Shown: piece by piece, positions 9,317 to 20,505 of the stretch | How the letters are laid out: the number at the start of each line of letters is the position of its first letter | Numbering within the stretch: the first letter of the stretch is position 1 | Assembly: GCA_003327435.1 (NCBI GenBank) | Contig: QOQV01000005.1 | Span: 1 to 64,000, forward strand | Source: Ignavibacteriota bacterium | GTDB taxonomy: Bacteria; Bacteroidota; Ignavibacteria; UBA10030; BY39 | Length of the DNA: 64,000 bases | Direction of reading: 5' to 3' | Notes under the pieces: generated by a model | The model's database searches: none | What the model was told of the DNA's origin: nothing | The model's input: only the letters and a program-made list of their open reading frames with translations | Position numbers and translations under genes: made by a program

Positions 9317-10837
9317 TTACTTTAGACCAAGAATGGAAACAGAAGCTTGTGCGAGATTCACAAGTGGACTGAAATATAAACCAAAAACAAGTGTTGGAAT
9401 AACAAGTAAAAGAGCCACTATTATTTGTGGAGCATTAAATTTAATTTCATTATGCTGTTCATCTATGTTCTTGAGAAACATATTTCTAAATACTTTTACA
9501 TAGTAATACAAAGATACTACGCTATTGAGAACTCCAACAATTGCTAACCAGATCCACTGATGATTAATAAGGGCTGCAAATAAATACAGTTTCCCAATAA
9601 AACCCGCAGTTGGTGGTAAACCAGTCAATGAAATCAAAAATATTGATAGGACAACAGCCATAAAAGGTGTTTTGTACCCTAAACCTTTATAAGATTCAAT
9701 ATCTTCACTCCCAATCTTATCAGCAATTAGCATTACGATATAAAAAGCACCTAAATTCATAAACAAATAAACAGCAAAGTAAATAAGTATAGCAGCAATT
9801 CCTTCGTTGCTGAGTACAACGATTCCCATCAACATATATCCTGCATGGGCTATACTTGAGTAAGCAAGCAGCCGTTTTAAGTTTGTTTGCCAGATTGCTA
9901 TAAAATTTCCGATGGTCATCGTAGCGACTGATATTATTGCGATTATAATATTCCAATCGAAACCGGATAGTGTAGCTATTGAGCCACTCAGTGCAGATGC
10001 AACTGGATTGTAATAAGCGGTGAAGAAATATCTCATTAACACAGCAAAGCCAGCCGCTTTGGAAGCAACTGATAAAAATGCTGTGATTGTAATCGGCGCT
10101 CCTTCGTATACATCCGGTGTCCAGAAATGAAATGGAACTGCGGATATTTTAAAACCAAAACCAACTAACATCAAAATATTCGCTGCAACCAAAGGAAGGA
10201 AACTTACCTCGCTTACCTGGAATGCCTTATTAATGTTAATAAAATCGAGTGAACCGGTAAGCCCATAAATTATTGATATTCCATACAGCATCATTCCAGA
10301 CGAAACAGCGCCATAAATTAAATACTTTAACGAAGCTTCATTTGAATCTGGCACTTCCTTTTTATAACCAGAGAGTATATAAAAACTTAATGAAGTTAAT
10401 TCAATTGCAAGGTACATCATCAAAAGATTACCAGCACCAGACATTAAAAACATTCCCAAGGTTGCGGAGGCAACGAATATATAATATTCCCCAAGTTTTC
10501 TTTTTCCATTATATAATTCGCCCGACATCATTGAAAACATTACAATAAAAATAGAAGTTAAAATAATAAGCATTCTGAAATAAACCGAAAAGGGATCCAC
10601 CAAAAACATATTTTCAAATGCTGAAATTGTCAAACCATTTGTTTGTTGAATTAGGAAATACCCTGTAATCAACAATCCTACAAATAAACTCCAGGCAATA
10701 ATTTTTGGGCGATTTTTCAAAATGAGATCCAGAATCAAAATTAAACACAGAACAACTGTTAATGTGATTTCTGGTTGAAAAACTTTTAAACTATTTAATA
10801 TTCCATCTAATGTCGATTGCAGCATAATTTTATACAA
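9317..10837 (-). CDS. nuoN: NADH-quinone oxidoreductase subunit N
   Basis: 506 aa proton-antiporter-like membrane protein in nuo order. Confidence 0.95.
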   Translation of the reverse strand: MYKIMLQSTLDGILNSLKVFQPEITLTVVLCLILILDLILKNRPKIIAWSLFVGLLITGYFLIQQTNGLTISAFENMFLVDPFSVYFRMLIILTSIFIVMFSMMSGELYNGKRKLGEYYIFVASATLGMFLMSGAGNLLMMYLAIELTSLSFYILSGYKKEVPDSNEASLKYLIYGAVSSGMMLYGISIIYGLTGSLDFININKAFQVSEVSFLPLVAANILMLVGFGFKISAVPFHFWTPDVYEGAPITITAFLSVASKAAGFAVLMRYFFTAYYNPVASALSGSIATLSGFDWNIIIAIISVATMTIGNFIAIWQTNLKRLLAYSSIAHAGYMLMGIVVLSNEGIAAILIYFAVYLFMNLGAFYIVMLIADKIGSEDIESYKGLGYKTPFMAVVLSIFLISLTGLPPTAGFIGKLYLFAALINHQWIWLAIVGVLNSVVSLYYYVKVFRNMFLKNIDEQHNEIKFNAPQIIVALLLVIPTLVFGLYFSPLVNLAQASVSILGLK

Positions 10838-10855
10838 TTTTTAATTTAAGAATAT

Positions 10856-12460
10856 TTACGGTTTTGGCATTGGTATTCCTGCACCATTGCTCACAAAATT
10901 TACAAGATGATTAATAGAAGAATTCATAAGCTCAATTAACGGACTTGGATATATTCCAAGGAAAATAACAATTATTGCAAGAGGAACCAGAGTAAACAAT
11001 TCTCTGCCGTTTATATCGGGTAAGTTTTTCCATTTTTCAGGAAGTGATCCGAGAAAAACTCTCTGTAATGTCCAAAGCATATAAGCTGCAGTAATTACTA
11101 TTCCAAGAGTTGATGCAATTGTGATCCATCGAAATACCTGGAAAGCTCCAAGGAATGCAAATGCTTCGCTAATGAATCCACTTAACCCAGGCAAACCAAG
11201 CGCTGCAAAAAAAGCAACTGTAACAATTCCTGTATACTTCGGCATTTGATTTGCTATCCCACCAAATTCGTTCAGACCTCTTGTATGTGCTCTATCATAT
11301 AAAACTCCAACAATTAAAAATAGCATTGCTGTTATAGTCCCATGGTTGAACATCTGCATTACAGCACCTGTAACACCCTGAGTATTCAATGCTGCCATAC
11401 CCAATACAACAATTCCCATATGACTTATACTCGAATATGCAATGAGTTTCTTGAAGTCGGTTTGTGCCATAGCCACAAGAGCACCATAAACGATATTTAT
11501 AAATCCAAGAATTGCAAGAGGTATGGCAAAATAGACCATTGCATCAGGAAACATTGGGAAGGAAATCCTGAGCAAACCATAAGTACCCATCTTCAATAAA
11601 ACACCTGCCAGTATTACGCTTATTGCAGTAGGTGCTTCAACATGCGCATCGGGTAACCAGGTGTGGAACGGAAAGATTGGAACTTTGATTGCAAAACCAA
11701 TGAACAAACCAATGTAAGCAATGTATCTCCAGAATGTATGTAATCCGGCAAGCAATGAATTAGGTTCATAGTTAGCAGGATCCATCATGAGAAGCATATT
11801 AAAGGTATGAACTTTTTCACCTGTAGCAGGATCAACATAGGTAACACTAAAGTAAAGTGCCAGCATAACCAATAGCATCAGAACACTTCCAAATAAAGTA
11901 TACAGGAAGAACTTAATTGCTGCATATTCTCTTCTTGGACCGCCCCAGATTCCAATAAGGAAGTACATTGGAAGTAACATAACTTCCCAGAAAACATAGA
12001 ACAGGAAGAAATCAAGAGCAACAAACACACCCATCATTCCTGTATCAAGCAGCAGCAATAGAGCAAAATATCCTTTGACTGCCTTATCGATATTCCATGA
12101 AGCAAACACAGCGATGAAAGAAATAAGTGCAGTTAACAAGACCATTGCAACACTTAATCCGTCGATTCCAACAAAATAGTCAATATCAACCTTACCTACC
12201 CAGGGGAAACTCTGGACAGTAATCCAGTTTACTTTTTCTACAAACTGGAATGAGTTAATATCGTTGACACCTGGAAGAGCTCTGTTGTAATTTGCAAAAA
12301 TAACAACTGCCAGGACAACCTGAATCCCAGTAAAGATTGCGGATGTCCATCTGATTGCATTCCATTTATTTTTTGGAAGCATCAGAACTATAATCATTCC
12401 AACAATAGGTAGGAAAGTTATCCAGCTTAATATCCCGATATTTAAAAATTGTAGTTCCAT
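10856..12460 (-). CDS. nuoM: NADH-quinone oxidoreductase subunit M
   Basis: 534 aa; VPIFPFHTWLPDAHVEAPTAISVILAGVLLKMGTYGLLR. Confidence 0.97.
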   Translation of the reverse strand: MELQFLNIGILSWITFLPIVGMIIVLMLPKNKWNAIRWTSAIFTGIQVVLAVVIFANYNRALPGVNDINSFQFVEKVNWITVQSFPWVGKVDIDYFVGIDGLSVAMVLLTALISFIAVFASWNIDKAVKGYFALLLLLDTGMMGVFVALDFFLFYVFWEVMLLPMYFLIGIWGGPRREYAAIKFFLYTLFGSVLMLLVMLALYFSVTYVDPATGEKVHTFNMLLMMDPANYEPNSLLAGLHTFWRYIAYIGLFIGFAIKVPIFPFHTWLPDAHVEAPTAISVILAGVLLKMGTYGLLRISFPMFPDAMVYFAIPLAILGFINIVYGALVAMAQTDFKKLIAYSSISHMGIVVLGMAALNTQGVTGAVMQMFNHGTITAMLFLIVGVLYDRAHTRGLNEFGGIANQMPKYTGIVTVAFFAALGLPGLSGFISEAFAFLGAFQVFRWITIASTLGIVITAAYMLWTLQRVFLGSLPEKWKNLPDINGRELFTLVPLAIIVIFLGIYPSPLIELMNSSINHLVNFVSNGAGIPMPKP

Positions 12461-12502
12461 TGAATCTTATCTACTCCATAATTTTTTAATTAAAATTCGT
12501 TT

Positions 12503-14782
12503 TTATAAAAATCTGAAAATGAAATACAATACAATAAAACCTAACATAACGAAAATCAGATAAGTTTGAATTCTGCCAGTTTGAAACTTTCTGAGAACCA
12601 AACCAATAAATCCAGAAAAATACGCTACACCATTTACCAGACCATCAACTATATATTTATCGAATCCGCCCGTACCCGACCAGAAACCAAAAAATGTTAA
12701 TGAACCAGCAACTATACCAGTTATTATAGCTAAAAGATAATTTATAAATGATGTGGTTTCAGGCCATAATGCGGATATCGAAAAGAATGTTACAAGAAGA
12801 GAAACTATGGTGGCGAATGTCAGATATACTGTTCCACTCAATGTTTTATTTTTCCATTGTTCACGATAACCAAGTGTAAAAGCAACAGTCCAATTTCCAA
12901 CATTATTAACGAAACCATCAACAATGTTATTATCAAACCATCTTAAAACTCGTGTAAGAGCATGTGTGCCTGCAACAAAAATTTTACCGTACAGCTCGTC
13001 GAAGTACCATTTATTGAGTAAAAATTCATAAACTGGTTTAAATTTTTCAGCCATTAAATCAGCATTAATTTTTTTCCACTGGTAGGTCATAAAAGCGATT
13101 AATATACCTAAGCCAGCAACCACGAGTGATAAAATCATAGCGGTATAATGAAAATGGTGAACAGTTTCATTAAATATCTCTGTACTTGCTGCCTGTAAAT
13201 TTTGAGGTACAACTGATTCTGGACGAGGAAGCAGTTTATATATCCAGCCAGACGCGGCATCAATAGGATTGAAAGAATAGAAAGCAAAGAAAGAGAGAAC
13301 CGCAAATATTATAAGCGGAATTGTCATAACGGCAGGTGATTCGTGAATTAATTCGAACCGCTCTTTATCCTTATGCTCACCCAAAAATGTTATGATGACA
13401 AGTCGGAACATATAAAAAGCAGTGAGTCCTGCGACTAAAAATCCGATCACTGGAATAAGATAGTGACCACTTAAATTCCCGAAAGCAAGCGTACCAGCAA
13501 GGATCGAATCCTTACTCAAGAATCCTGAAGTTAACGGAATACCAGAAATAGCAAGTGTGTAAATTAAAAATGTCCAGAATGTGATGGGCATTTTCGCTTT
13601 TAAGCCGCCCATATTTCGTATGTCCTGAGGGTCTGTATGATGATCATGCTTATGATGAAGAGCGTGATGCATTGCATGAATTACCGAACCTGAACCAAGG
13701 AATAATCCAGCTTTGAACATTGCATGAGTAGTGAGGTGGAAAAATCCAGCTGTGTAAGCACCAACACCAAGACCCATAATCATATAACCAAGCTGGGAGA
13801 TTGTCGAATACGCAAGCACTTTCTTTATATCATTTTGTGCAATTGCAATTGTGGCAGAAATAAAAGCAGTAATTGCACCAATATAAGCAATGAAAACCAG
13901 AGCATCAGCCGTAAACATCACAAATACTCTCGCAACTAAATAGACACCAGCAGCAACCATTGTTGCAGCATGAATCAATGCACTAACTGGTGTTGGACCT
14001 TCCATTGCATCAGGTAACCATACATGTAGTGGGAATTGTGCTGATTTACCAATTGCTCCGCAGAAAATCAATATCCCTGCTGCAGTTAACCAATTTTCAC
14101 TTCCCATTGGAATGTTTCCGTTTGCAATCGATGTAAAAATTTGATCAAAACTAAATGTTCGAAAAGTGAAGAATATAATCATAACACCGGCAAACATTCC
14201 GAGGTCGCCTACCCTGTTCACAATAAATGCTTTTATTGCTGCATCGGAGGCAGATTTTTTCTCATACCAGTGGCCAATGAGCAGATATGAACTGATTCCC
14301 ACCAACTCCCAACCAACATACATTGTAAAGAAATTGTTTGTAAGAACAATTACTGACATCGAAAAAGTAAAAAATCCTAAGAAAGCAAAATATCTTGAAT
14401 ACCGTACATCATCTTTCATATAACCAATCGAAAATAGATGCACAAGAGAACTCACTATCGCAACAACTGCGAGCATAATCACCGAAAGATTATCCAGGAC
14501 AATCCCAAGATGAATATCAAGTGGACCTATAAAAGGAACATTTCCAAAAGATACCCACTTGAATGAAGCTTGAATAATATCACCCGGGTAGTAAACAAGT
14601 TTTTGAAACATTACAAAAAGAGAAGATGCCAGAACCACAAATAGCAAAGTTGTAGCAATAAAATCTCCACCTCGAGGCAATCGCTTCCCAAAAAATAAAA
14701 GAATTAAAAATGACGCCAGTGGAATTAATAAATTAGAAATCGATAATATTATCAACGAATCGTGGTTCATATTTTCTATCAC
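12503..14782 (-). CDS. nuoL: NADH-quinone oxidoreductase subunit L
   Basis: 759 aa; GKSAQFPLHVWLPDAMEGPTPVSALIHAATMVAAGVYLVAR. Confidence 0.97.
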   Translation of the reverse strand: MIENMNHDSLIILSISNLLIPLASFLILLFFGKRLPRGGDFIATTLLFVVLASSLFVMFQKLVYYPGDIIQASFKWVSFGNVPFIGPLDIHLGIVLDNLSVIMLAVVAIVSSLVHLFSIGYMKDDVRYSRYFAFLGFFTFSMSVIVLTNNFFTMYVGWELVGISSYLLIGHWYEKKSASDAAIKAFIVNRVGDLGMFAGVMIIFFTFRTFSFDQIFTSIANGNIPMGSENWLTAAGILIFCGAIGKSAQFPLHVWLPDAMEGPTPVSALIHAATMVAAGVYLVARVFVMFTADALVFIAYIGAITAFISATIAIAQNDIKKVLAYSTISQLGYMIMGLGVGAYTAGFFHLTTHAMFKAGLFLGSGSVIHAMHHALHHKHDHHTDPQDIRNMGGLKAKMPITFWTFLIYTLAISGIPLTSGFLSKDSILAGTLAFGNLSGHYLIPVIGFLVAGLTAFYMFRLVIITFLGEHKDKERFELIHESPAVMTIPLIIFAVLSFFAFYSFNPIDAASGWIYKLLPRPESVVPQNLQAASTEIFNETVHHFHYTAMILSLVVAGLGILIAFMTYQWKKINADLMAEKFKPVYEFLLNKWYFDELYGKIFVAGTHALTRVLRWFDNNIVDGFVNNVGNWTVAFTLGYREQWKNKTLSGTVYLTFATIVSLLVTFFSISALWPETTSFINYLLAIITGIVAGSLTFFGFWSGTGGFDKYIVDGLVNGVAYFSGFIGLVLRKFQTGRIQTYLIFVMLGFIVLYFIFRFL

Positions 14783-15090
14783 TCTTTCAACTTATTTATT
14801 TCATCAACATTTACAGTTTGGAAAGTTTTGTAGATATTCAGGACTATAGCAAGAGCCACAGCAGCTTCAGCAGCTGCAAGGATAATCACAAAAACTGCAG
14901 CAAGTTGTCCATCAATATTTAAATTCCCATAATGGGAGAAAGCTATAAAATTAATATTTGCTGAATTTAGAATTAATTCAACACCCATCAAAACGAGAAT
15001 TGCGTTTCTTCTTGTTACTACTCCAAATAAACCCAGGGAGAACAAGATTGCACTCAAAACTAAATAATGTGTTAATCCGACAGTCAACAT
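14779..15090 (-). CDS. nuoK: NADH-quinone oxidoreductase subunit K (start revised from ORF track to MLTVGLTHYLVLSAILF)
   Basis: GVVTRRNAILVLMGVELILNSANINFIAF; first 31 residues of the ORF-track model overlap nuoJ and are not NuoK-like. Confidence 0.93.
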   Translation of the reverse strand: MLTVGLTHYLVLSAILFSLGLFGVVTRRNAILVLMGVELILNSANINFIAFSHYGNLNIDGQLAAVFVIILAAAEAAVALAIVLNIYKTFQTVNVDEINKLKE

Positions 15091-15097
15091 AATAACC

Positions 15098-15616
15098 TTA
15101 AACTTTGTTTTTTGTTTTTTCTCTTCTTGCAAGTAAAGCAGCACCAACAAGAGCAACCAACAAAACCACGGACGCAACTTCAAACGGTAAAAGGTATGTA
15201 GTCATAAATGACTTACCGATAATATCTGTGGTCGTTCTTAACTGATTAGCATCAAAATTAACTTCTGTTTTCCATTGTGTTGTTGAAAAGATTCCGATAA
15301 GTGTTCCTGCGATCATTGCGGTGATAATTGAAGCAGGCAATAATTTTAATGGCTTTGCTTTAATATCAACACTAATGAGCTTATGCGTTAACATCACACC
15401 GAAAAGCATAAGTACGAGTATACCTCCGACATAAATCAGAAGTTGTGTGACTGCTAAAAAATCTGCTGTCAATAAGACATAAATTGCCGCCACACCAAAG
15501 AATGTGAATAACAGAGCAAATGCCGAATACACAATATTTTTTGAAAAAACAACCACCCCTGCTGAAATGACAATTAACACAGCAAAGAAATAAAATATCA
15601 AATCCATAAGTTGCAT
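15098..15616 (-). CDS. nuoJ: NADH-quinone oxidoreductase subunit J (start revised to MQLMDLIFYFFAVL)
   Basis: VYSAFALLFTFFGVAAIYVLLTADFLAVTQLLIYVGGILVLMLFGVML; the first 40 residues of the ORF-track model are an alternate frame of nuoI. Confidence 0.93.
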   Translation of the reverse strand: MQLMDLIFYFFAVLIVISAGVVVFSKNIVYSAFALLFTFFGVAAIYVLLTADFLAVTQLLIYVGGILVLMLFGVMLTHKLISVDIKAKPLKLLPASIITAMIAGTLIGIFSTTQWKTEVNFDANQLRTTTDIIGKSFMTTYLLPFEVASVVLLVALVGAALLARREKTKNKV

Positions 15617-15617
15617 A

Positions 15618-16187
15618 TTAATTTTCACTCTTTTTTGTTTCTGGATTAGTTGGAGTAGCCGTAGCTGGTTTAGGAGCAGCTTTCTTCGCAGCAGCTTCTT
15701 TTTCAGCTTCAGCAGCACGTGCCTTAACTTCAGCAATTTCCTGCTCAGTCATTGTACTGAAATTGTATATCAAATCGCGACGATTATATTCTGAAAATTC
15801 ATATTTATCAGTCATAAAAATACATTCTGTTGGACAAGGTGGAACACACAAACCACAATAACAACATTTCGCAATATCAATTGTAAATTTTGTTACATAT
15901 AAGCGCTTTTTTGTCCCCTTTGAAGTAAGTCCCAGATCTTCCGTCGGTAACGATTTAACAGTTTCAATTTCAATACAATCAACCGGACATGCATTTGAAC
16001 ATTGCAAACAACCAATACAATCATCCATATTAACATACAATCTGTTTCTTGCTCGTTCGGGGAGGTTTAACTTAACATCGGGATATTGTATTGTAACTGC
16101 GGGTACGAAAAGATGCTTGAAAGTAATTTTCATCCCAATTAATACTGTCCAAATGGCTTTAAATATATCTATAAAATATTTTTTCAT
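15618..16187 (-). CDS. nuoI: NADH-quinone oxidoreductase subunit I (2x[4Fe-4S])
   Basis: CIGCLQCSNACPVDCIEI and CCYCGLCVPPCPTECIFM ferredoxin motifs; Ala/Lys/Pro-rich C-terminal tail. Confidence 0.96.
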   Translation of the reverse strand: MKKYFIDIFKAIWTVLIGMKITFKHLFVPAVTIQYPDVKLNLPERARNRLYVNMDDCIGCLQCSNACPVDCIEIETVKSLPTEDLGLTSKGTKKRLYVTKFTIDIAKCCYCGLCVPPCPTECIFMTDKYEFSEYNRRDLIYNFSTMTEQEIAEVKARAAEAEKEAAAKKAAPKPATATPTNPETKKSEN

Positions 16188-16206
16188 CTTAGTTGCTCAT
16201 AAATTT

Positions 16207-17226
16207 TTATAACATCAACCATATACCAATTGCAAATATACAGAAGAAAGCAAAAGGAGTAAGAACTTTCCAGGAAACATACATTAATTGATCAACCCGG
16301 GTTCTCGGAAGTGTCCATCTCAACCACATTTGAACAAAGATGAAAAACATTCCTTTTGCAACAAACCAAAAAACACCCCAGATTGGTCCGCTCATAAAAT
16401 CTCCAAATGGACTATTCCATCCACCAAGGAAGACAGCTGAAGCAATTGCAGAGACCGCAAACATATTAGCATATTCAGCAAGAAAAAACATAGCGAATTT
16501 CATTCCTGTGTATTCTGTATGATATCCTGCAACGAGTTCAGATTCTGCTTCCGGAATATCGAATGGAGTGCGATTTACTTCTGCAAGAGAAGCCACGAAA
16601 TAAATTAGAAATGCTATGAATACAAAAGGAAACTTTGAGAAGATAAACCAATTCCAGAACCAGCCACTTTGCATTTTATTAATTTCTTGAAGATTTAAAG
16701 TTCCAGCTATCATAACAACTGCAAGTAGAGAAAGTGCTGTTGGAATTTCATAGCTCACTATTTGAGCGGCTGAACGCATTGCGCCGAAAAGCGACCATTT
16801 GTTGTTGGATGACCAGCCAGCCATCAACAAACCAACAACTACAAGTGAAGAAACCGCAATAATATAAAAAATTCCAAGATTTAGATGGCTTCCAATATAT
16901 TCACTGCTAAACGGAATAGCAGCGAAGGCAGCATATGAACCTATAAAAACAATATATGGTGCAAGTAAATGTAATTTTTTATCAGCAGCTGCAGGTACAA
17001 TATCTTCTTTTTGAAGCAGTTTAATAATATCTGCAATTGTTTGTGCCCAGCCATGCCAGCCACCAGTATACATTGGTCCGAGTCGGTCCTGCATATGAGC
17101 TGAAACTTTTCGCTCAAGCCAGACAGCGAATAACGCATATGGTACAATAAATATAAGAGGTATAATTGCTATAATTATATACGCTGTAATTTCGCTTCCA
17201 AAGATGTCAACTAAAAACTTTTCCAT
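16207..17226 (-). CDS. nuoH: NADH-quinone oxidoreductase subunit H
   Basis: 339 aa; [62 protein letters not shown]. Confidence 0.97.
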   Translation of the reverse strand: MEKFLVDIFGSEITAYIIIAIIPLIFIVPYALFAVWLERKVSAHMQDRLGPMYTGGWHGWAQTIADIIKLLQKEDIVPAAADKKLHLLAPYIVFIGSYAAFAAIPFSSEYIGSHLNLGIFYIIAVSSLVVVGLLMAGWSSNNKWSLFGAMRSAAQIVSYEIPTALSLLAVVMIAGTLNLQEINKMQSGWFWNWFIFSKFPFVFIAFLIYFVASLAEVNRTPFDIPEAESELVAGYHTEYTGMKFAMFFLAEYANMFAVSAIASAVFLGGWNSPFGDFMSGPIWGVFWFVAKGMFFIFVQMWLRWTLPRTRVDQLMYVSWKVLTPFAFFCIFAIGIWLML

Positions 17227-17253
17227 TTCGATATATTCAGATTGTTTAAATTT

Positions 17254-18399
17254 TTATCTATCTATTTCACCTAAAACAATATCTATACTTCCTAATATTG
17301 CAATTAAATCAGCGATCATATATCCACGAGAGATTTCGGGCAGGACCGATAGATTCACAAAGCATGAAGAACGTCCTTTGACTCTGTATGGTGAATTTGT
17401 TCCATCACTCACAATATAAAAGCCAAGTTCACCGCGAGGTGCTTCAGTCCGTACATAAATTTCACCAGGATTTGGCCTGATCCTTTTAGGTATTGCTGAT
17501 TGAACATCACCAGGTGGAATTTGTTCAACTGCCTGTTCAATAATTTTTAAACTCTGTTCCATTTCACGACATCGAACCATATATCTATCCCAGCAATCAC
17601 CAACTGTTCCCATTTCACCTTTTCCAACCTGAACTTCCCAATCAAAGCGATCATAAATGCTGTAAGGATCATCTCTTCTCAAATCCCATTTTACACCCGA
17701 GCCACGAAGTACGGGACCTGAAGTTGCATAGTTAATTGCTACATCTGCCGGTAAGATTCCAACATTTGCTGTTCGCTTAATGAAAATTTCGTTATAGGAT
17801 AAAAGATTATTTACTTCAACAATTGTTTTCTTAAATTGCTTTACAAATTCACGCACTTTGTCTACAAACTCTGGTGGAATATCGTGAGATAATCCTCCAA
17901 TCCAGAAGTAATTATATAGTAGTCTTGCACCGCAGGTACGTTCAAAAATATCAAGAATAAGTTCTCTATCTCTAAATAAATACAGGAAAGGTGTAAAAGC
18001 ACCCAGATCAAGACCATAAGTTCCTATTGCAATAATGTGTGAGGCGATTCTTTGTAATTCAGCCATTATCACACGGATGTATTCAACCCTTTCAGGAACT
18101 TGAATTCCAAGCATTCTTTCCATTCCAAGAACATAACTCCATTCCATCGCCATAGCTGCAACATAATCCATCCTATCAACATAGGGAATCACCTGTTGAT
18201 AATTAGTCATTTGCTCACAGTGCTTTTCAAAACATCTGTGTAAATATCCTATAATCGGTTTAACATCAGTAACAACTTCACCTTCTGTTGTAACTTCGAG
18301 TCTGAGCACACCATGTGTTGATGGATGCTGTGGACCCATCTGGACAACCATTTCCTCTGTCTTGAGGTCTCTCTCTTTTTTTGTTATAATTGCTTCCAT
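17254..18399 (-). CDS. nuoD: NADH-quinone oxidoreductase subunit D
   Basis: 381 aa; [21 protein letters not shown] and C-terminal [19 protein letters not shown]. Confidence 0.97.
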   Translation of the reverse strand: MEAIITKKERDLKTEEMVVQMGPQHPSTHGVLRLEVTTEGEVVTDVKPIIGYLHRCFEKHCEQMTNYQQVIPYVDRMDYVAAMAMEWSYVLGMERMLGIQVPERVEYIRVIMAELQRIASHIIAIGTYGLDLGAFTPFLYLFRDRELILDIFERTCGARLLYNYFWIGGLSHDIPPEFVDKVREFVKQFKKTIVEVNNLLSYNEIFIKRTANVGILPADVAINYATSGPVLRGSGVKWDLRRDDPYSIYDRFDWEVQVGKGEMGTVGDCWDRYMVRCREMEQSLKIIEQAVEQIPPGDVQSAIPKRIRPNPGEIYVRTEAPRGELGFYIVSDGTNSPYRVKGRSSCFVNLSVLPEISRGYMIADLIAILGSIDIVLGEIDR

Positions 18400-18400
18400 A

Positions 18401-18880
18401 TTAATAAGGGACTTTCATTCCGTGATAAAATTCCTGAACCTGATAATCTTTTCTTAATGGATGACCTTCCCAATCATCAGGTAAAAGCATCCTTCTCAAG
18501 TCGGGATGATCAATAAAAATTATTCCGAACATATCATATGCTTCTCTTTCGTGCCAGTTTGCTGTTTTCCAGATTGACTCAATAGATGGAACATTAGGCG
18601 CATCAGAAGCAACTTCAACTTTTAATGTAAATTTATGTTTGTGTTTTATTGAATTTAAATTATAAACAACTCCAAGCACTCCTTTGCCATAATCCATACC
18701 ACTCAGACACATTAAGTAATCAAAATTTAGTTCCTCGTCATCGCGCATAAACTGACAAACTTCTTTTATTAATTCAGGTTTGATTTTTGCATATGGTTCA
18801 ATAACACCTTCGACTTTTGCATCAAGGATTGCATCCGGAAATTTACTTTTTAATTTTTCTAAAATTTGGATTGCGTTCAT
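18401..18880 (-). CDS. nuoC: NADH-quinone oxidoreductase subunit C
   Basis: 159 aa; [38 protein letters not shown]. Confidence 0.96.
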   Translation of the reverse strand: MNAIQILEKLKSKFPDAILDAKVEGVIEPYAKIKPELIKEVCQFMRDDEELNFDYLMCLSGMDYGKGVLGVVYNLNSIKHKHKFTLKVEVASDAPNVPSIESIWKTANWHEREAYDMFGIIFIDHPDLRRMLLPDDWEGHPLRKDYQVQEFYHGMKVPY

Positions 18881-18886
18881 AAAAAT

Positions 18887-19378
18887 TTAAACCTTCTTTT
18901 CTACTAAACTTTGTCTTCTTATCTTTTCCTGAAGTTTAAGAATACCCTCAAGAAGTGCTTCTGGCCTCGGGGGGCAACCGGGCACATAAACATCGACTGG
19001 AATAACTCTATCGACACCTTTCAGTACATGATAGCCATGTTCCCAGTATGGTCCACCACAATTAGAGCAACTACCCATCGAAATCACATATCTCGGTTCT
19101 GCCATCTGGTCATAAAGTCGTTTTACTCGCTCAGCCATTTTGATAGTAACTGTTCCTGCAACAATCATCACATCTGCCTGACGAGGAGTAGCACGCGGCA
19201 TAACACCGAAACGATCCAAGTCATAATGCGATGCACCAGTCGCCATCATTTCTATTGCACAGCAAGCAAGTCCAAACTGCATAAACCAGAGTGAGGATAA
19301 CCTTGCCCAGTTTAGCAAGTCATCCATTGTGGTAATAACTATATTTTCGCTTTCAAATCTTTTATCTAATAATCCCAT
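18887..19378 (-). CDS. nuoB: NADH-quinone oxidoreductase subunit B
   Basis: 163 aa; [39 protein letters not shown]. Confidence 0.97.
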   Translation of the reverse strand: MGLLDKRFESENIVITTMDDLLNWARLSSLWFMQFGLACCAIEMMATGASHYDLDRFGVMPRATPRQADVMIVAGTVTIKMAERVKRLYDQMAEPRYVISMGSCSNCGGPYWEHGYHVLKGVDRVIPVDVYVPGCPPRPEALLEGILKLQEKIRRQSLVEKKV

Positions 19379-19417
19379 AAAATTTTTCCTTTAGAAATAT
19401 TTTGGTAAGGGTAACCT

Positions 19418-19831
19418 TCACAGAATTGTCACATCTGTTTTTTGGAATTTTAGTGATGGTATTTGTGGTTCTGGTTTATCCCAATCCAGATCCCCGTTTA
19501 CCCATACATATGCGTAACCTACGAGCAGAATTACAAGAAATATAACCATTTCTATAAAGGCGAAGAGTCCTAAATCTTTGAATACAATAGCCCAGGGAAA
19601 GAGGAAGACGGTTTCAACTTCAAATATTAGAAATATTAATGCAACCACATAAAATCTGATATTGTATTTAATCCAGGATGAGCCAACTGGTTCTTCCCCG
19701 CACTCGTATGTTGTTAATTTATCTGGATACCACTTTTTAGGCCTTAGAAGGTATGCGACAAAAAGTCCTGCAGCTACAAAAACAGCAGCAATAATAAAAA
19801 ATAAGAGAACTCTACCGAAATCTGTTAGCAT
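19418..19831 (-). CDS. nuoA: NADH-quinone oxidoreductase subunit A
   Basis: 137 aa; TYECGEEPVGSSWIKYNIRFYVVALIFLIFEVETVFLFPWA. Confidence 0.96.
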   Translation of the reverse strand: MLTDFGRVLLFFIIAAVFVAAGLFVAYLLRPKKWYPDKLTTYECGEEPVGSSWIKYNIRFYVVALIFLIFEVETVFLFPWAIVFKDLGLFAFIEMVIFLVILLVGYAYVWVNGDLDWDKPEPQIPSLKFQKTDVTIL

Positions 19832-19946
19832 TATATTTCCTGATTAATTTTTTCTATTATCAAAGGTTTTATTATAAAACTCGATAAATATAGAAAAATT
19901 TGAAATTAATTGCAATTTTATAAGAATTGTTTTAGATTTTTTTAAA

Positions 19947-20060
19947 ATGAATACAAACAAAATAGTCCCCTGCTTGTGTTTCGACTCAAACGCTGAAGAA
20001 GGAGTTAGCTATTATAGGCTTCTAATTAGTAATCGGTTTCTAAAAACATTCAATCTTTAA
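19947..20060 (+). pseudogene. N-terminal remnant of a PhnB-like/VOC-family protein
   Basis: Frame reads MNTNKIVPCLCFDSNAEEGVSYYRLLISNRFLKTFNL*. The first 23 residues resemble PhnB-like starts (KIxPCLWFDxNAEEAVxFY); similarity ends at YY and a stop follows. Confidence 0.6.
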
Positions 20061-20505
20061 ACCAATTTTGAATATCTAAATTGGTAAAGCCAAGCGATTT
20101 TGCATAATCTACAACTTCTTTAAATTCGGCTTTAGTTATTCCACGGGAAATCTCTTTATACTCGAAAGCTTTATACATTGGTCGATACTGCGACATGAGG
20201 TTGATGTATGTGTCTTTGGGCAAATTATCCGCAATCCACTTAAGGATTTTATTACTCCCTCCAACTCGATTTGGCATCACAAGATGTCTAATCATTAAAC
20301 CCCTATACATTAAACCATCTTCAGCTGGTTTTGCAACACCAACCTGCCTGTGCATTTCGAGTATTGCAGCTTTTGTAAACTCGGGATAAGAATAAGCATC
20401 TGATGAATACTTTGCAGCCATATCCCCATCAGCATATTTAAAATCTGGCAAATATATATCTACAATTCCATCCAGATACTTGAGTATTTCAACTTTTTCC
20501 CATAA
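20050..20505 (-). pseudogene. C-terminal remnant of a PflX-like radical SAM protein (COG1313-like)
   Basis: Homologous frame extends upstream of the ORF-track start: VEILKYLDGIVDIYLPDFKYADGDMAAKYSSDAYSYPEFTKAAILEMHRQVG...GLMIRHLVMPN...YINLMSQYRP. The CxxxCxxC radical SAM portion is absent. Confidence 0.7.

Noticed and set aside
15617-15736. ORF-track N-terminal extension of nuoJ (MLKLRHVLLKLKKKLL...)
   Set aside because: It is an alternate frame of the NuoI tail; true NuoJ start is MQLMDLIFYFF at 15616.
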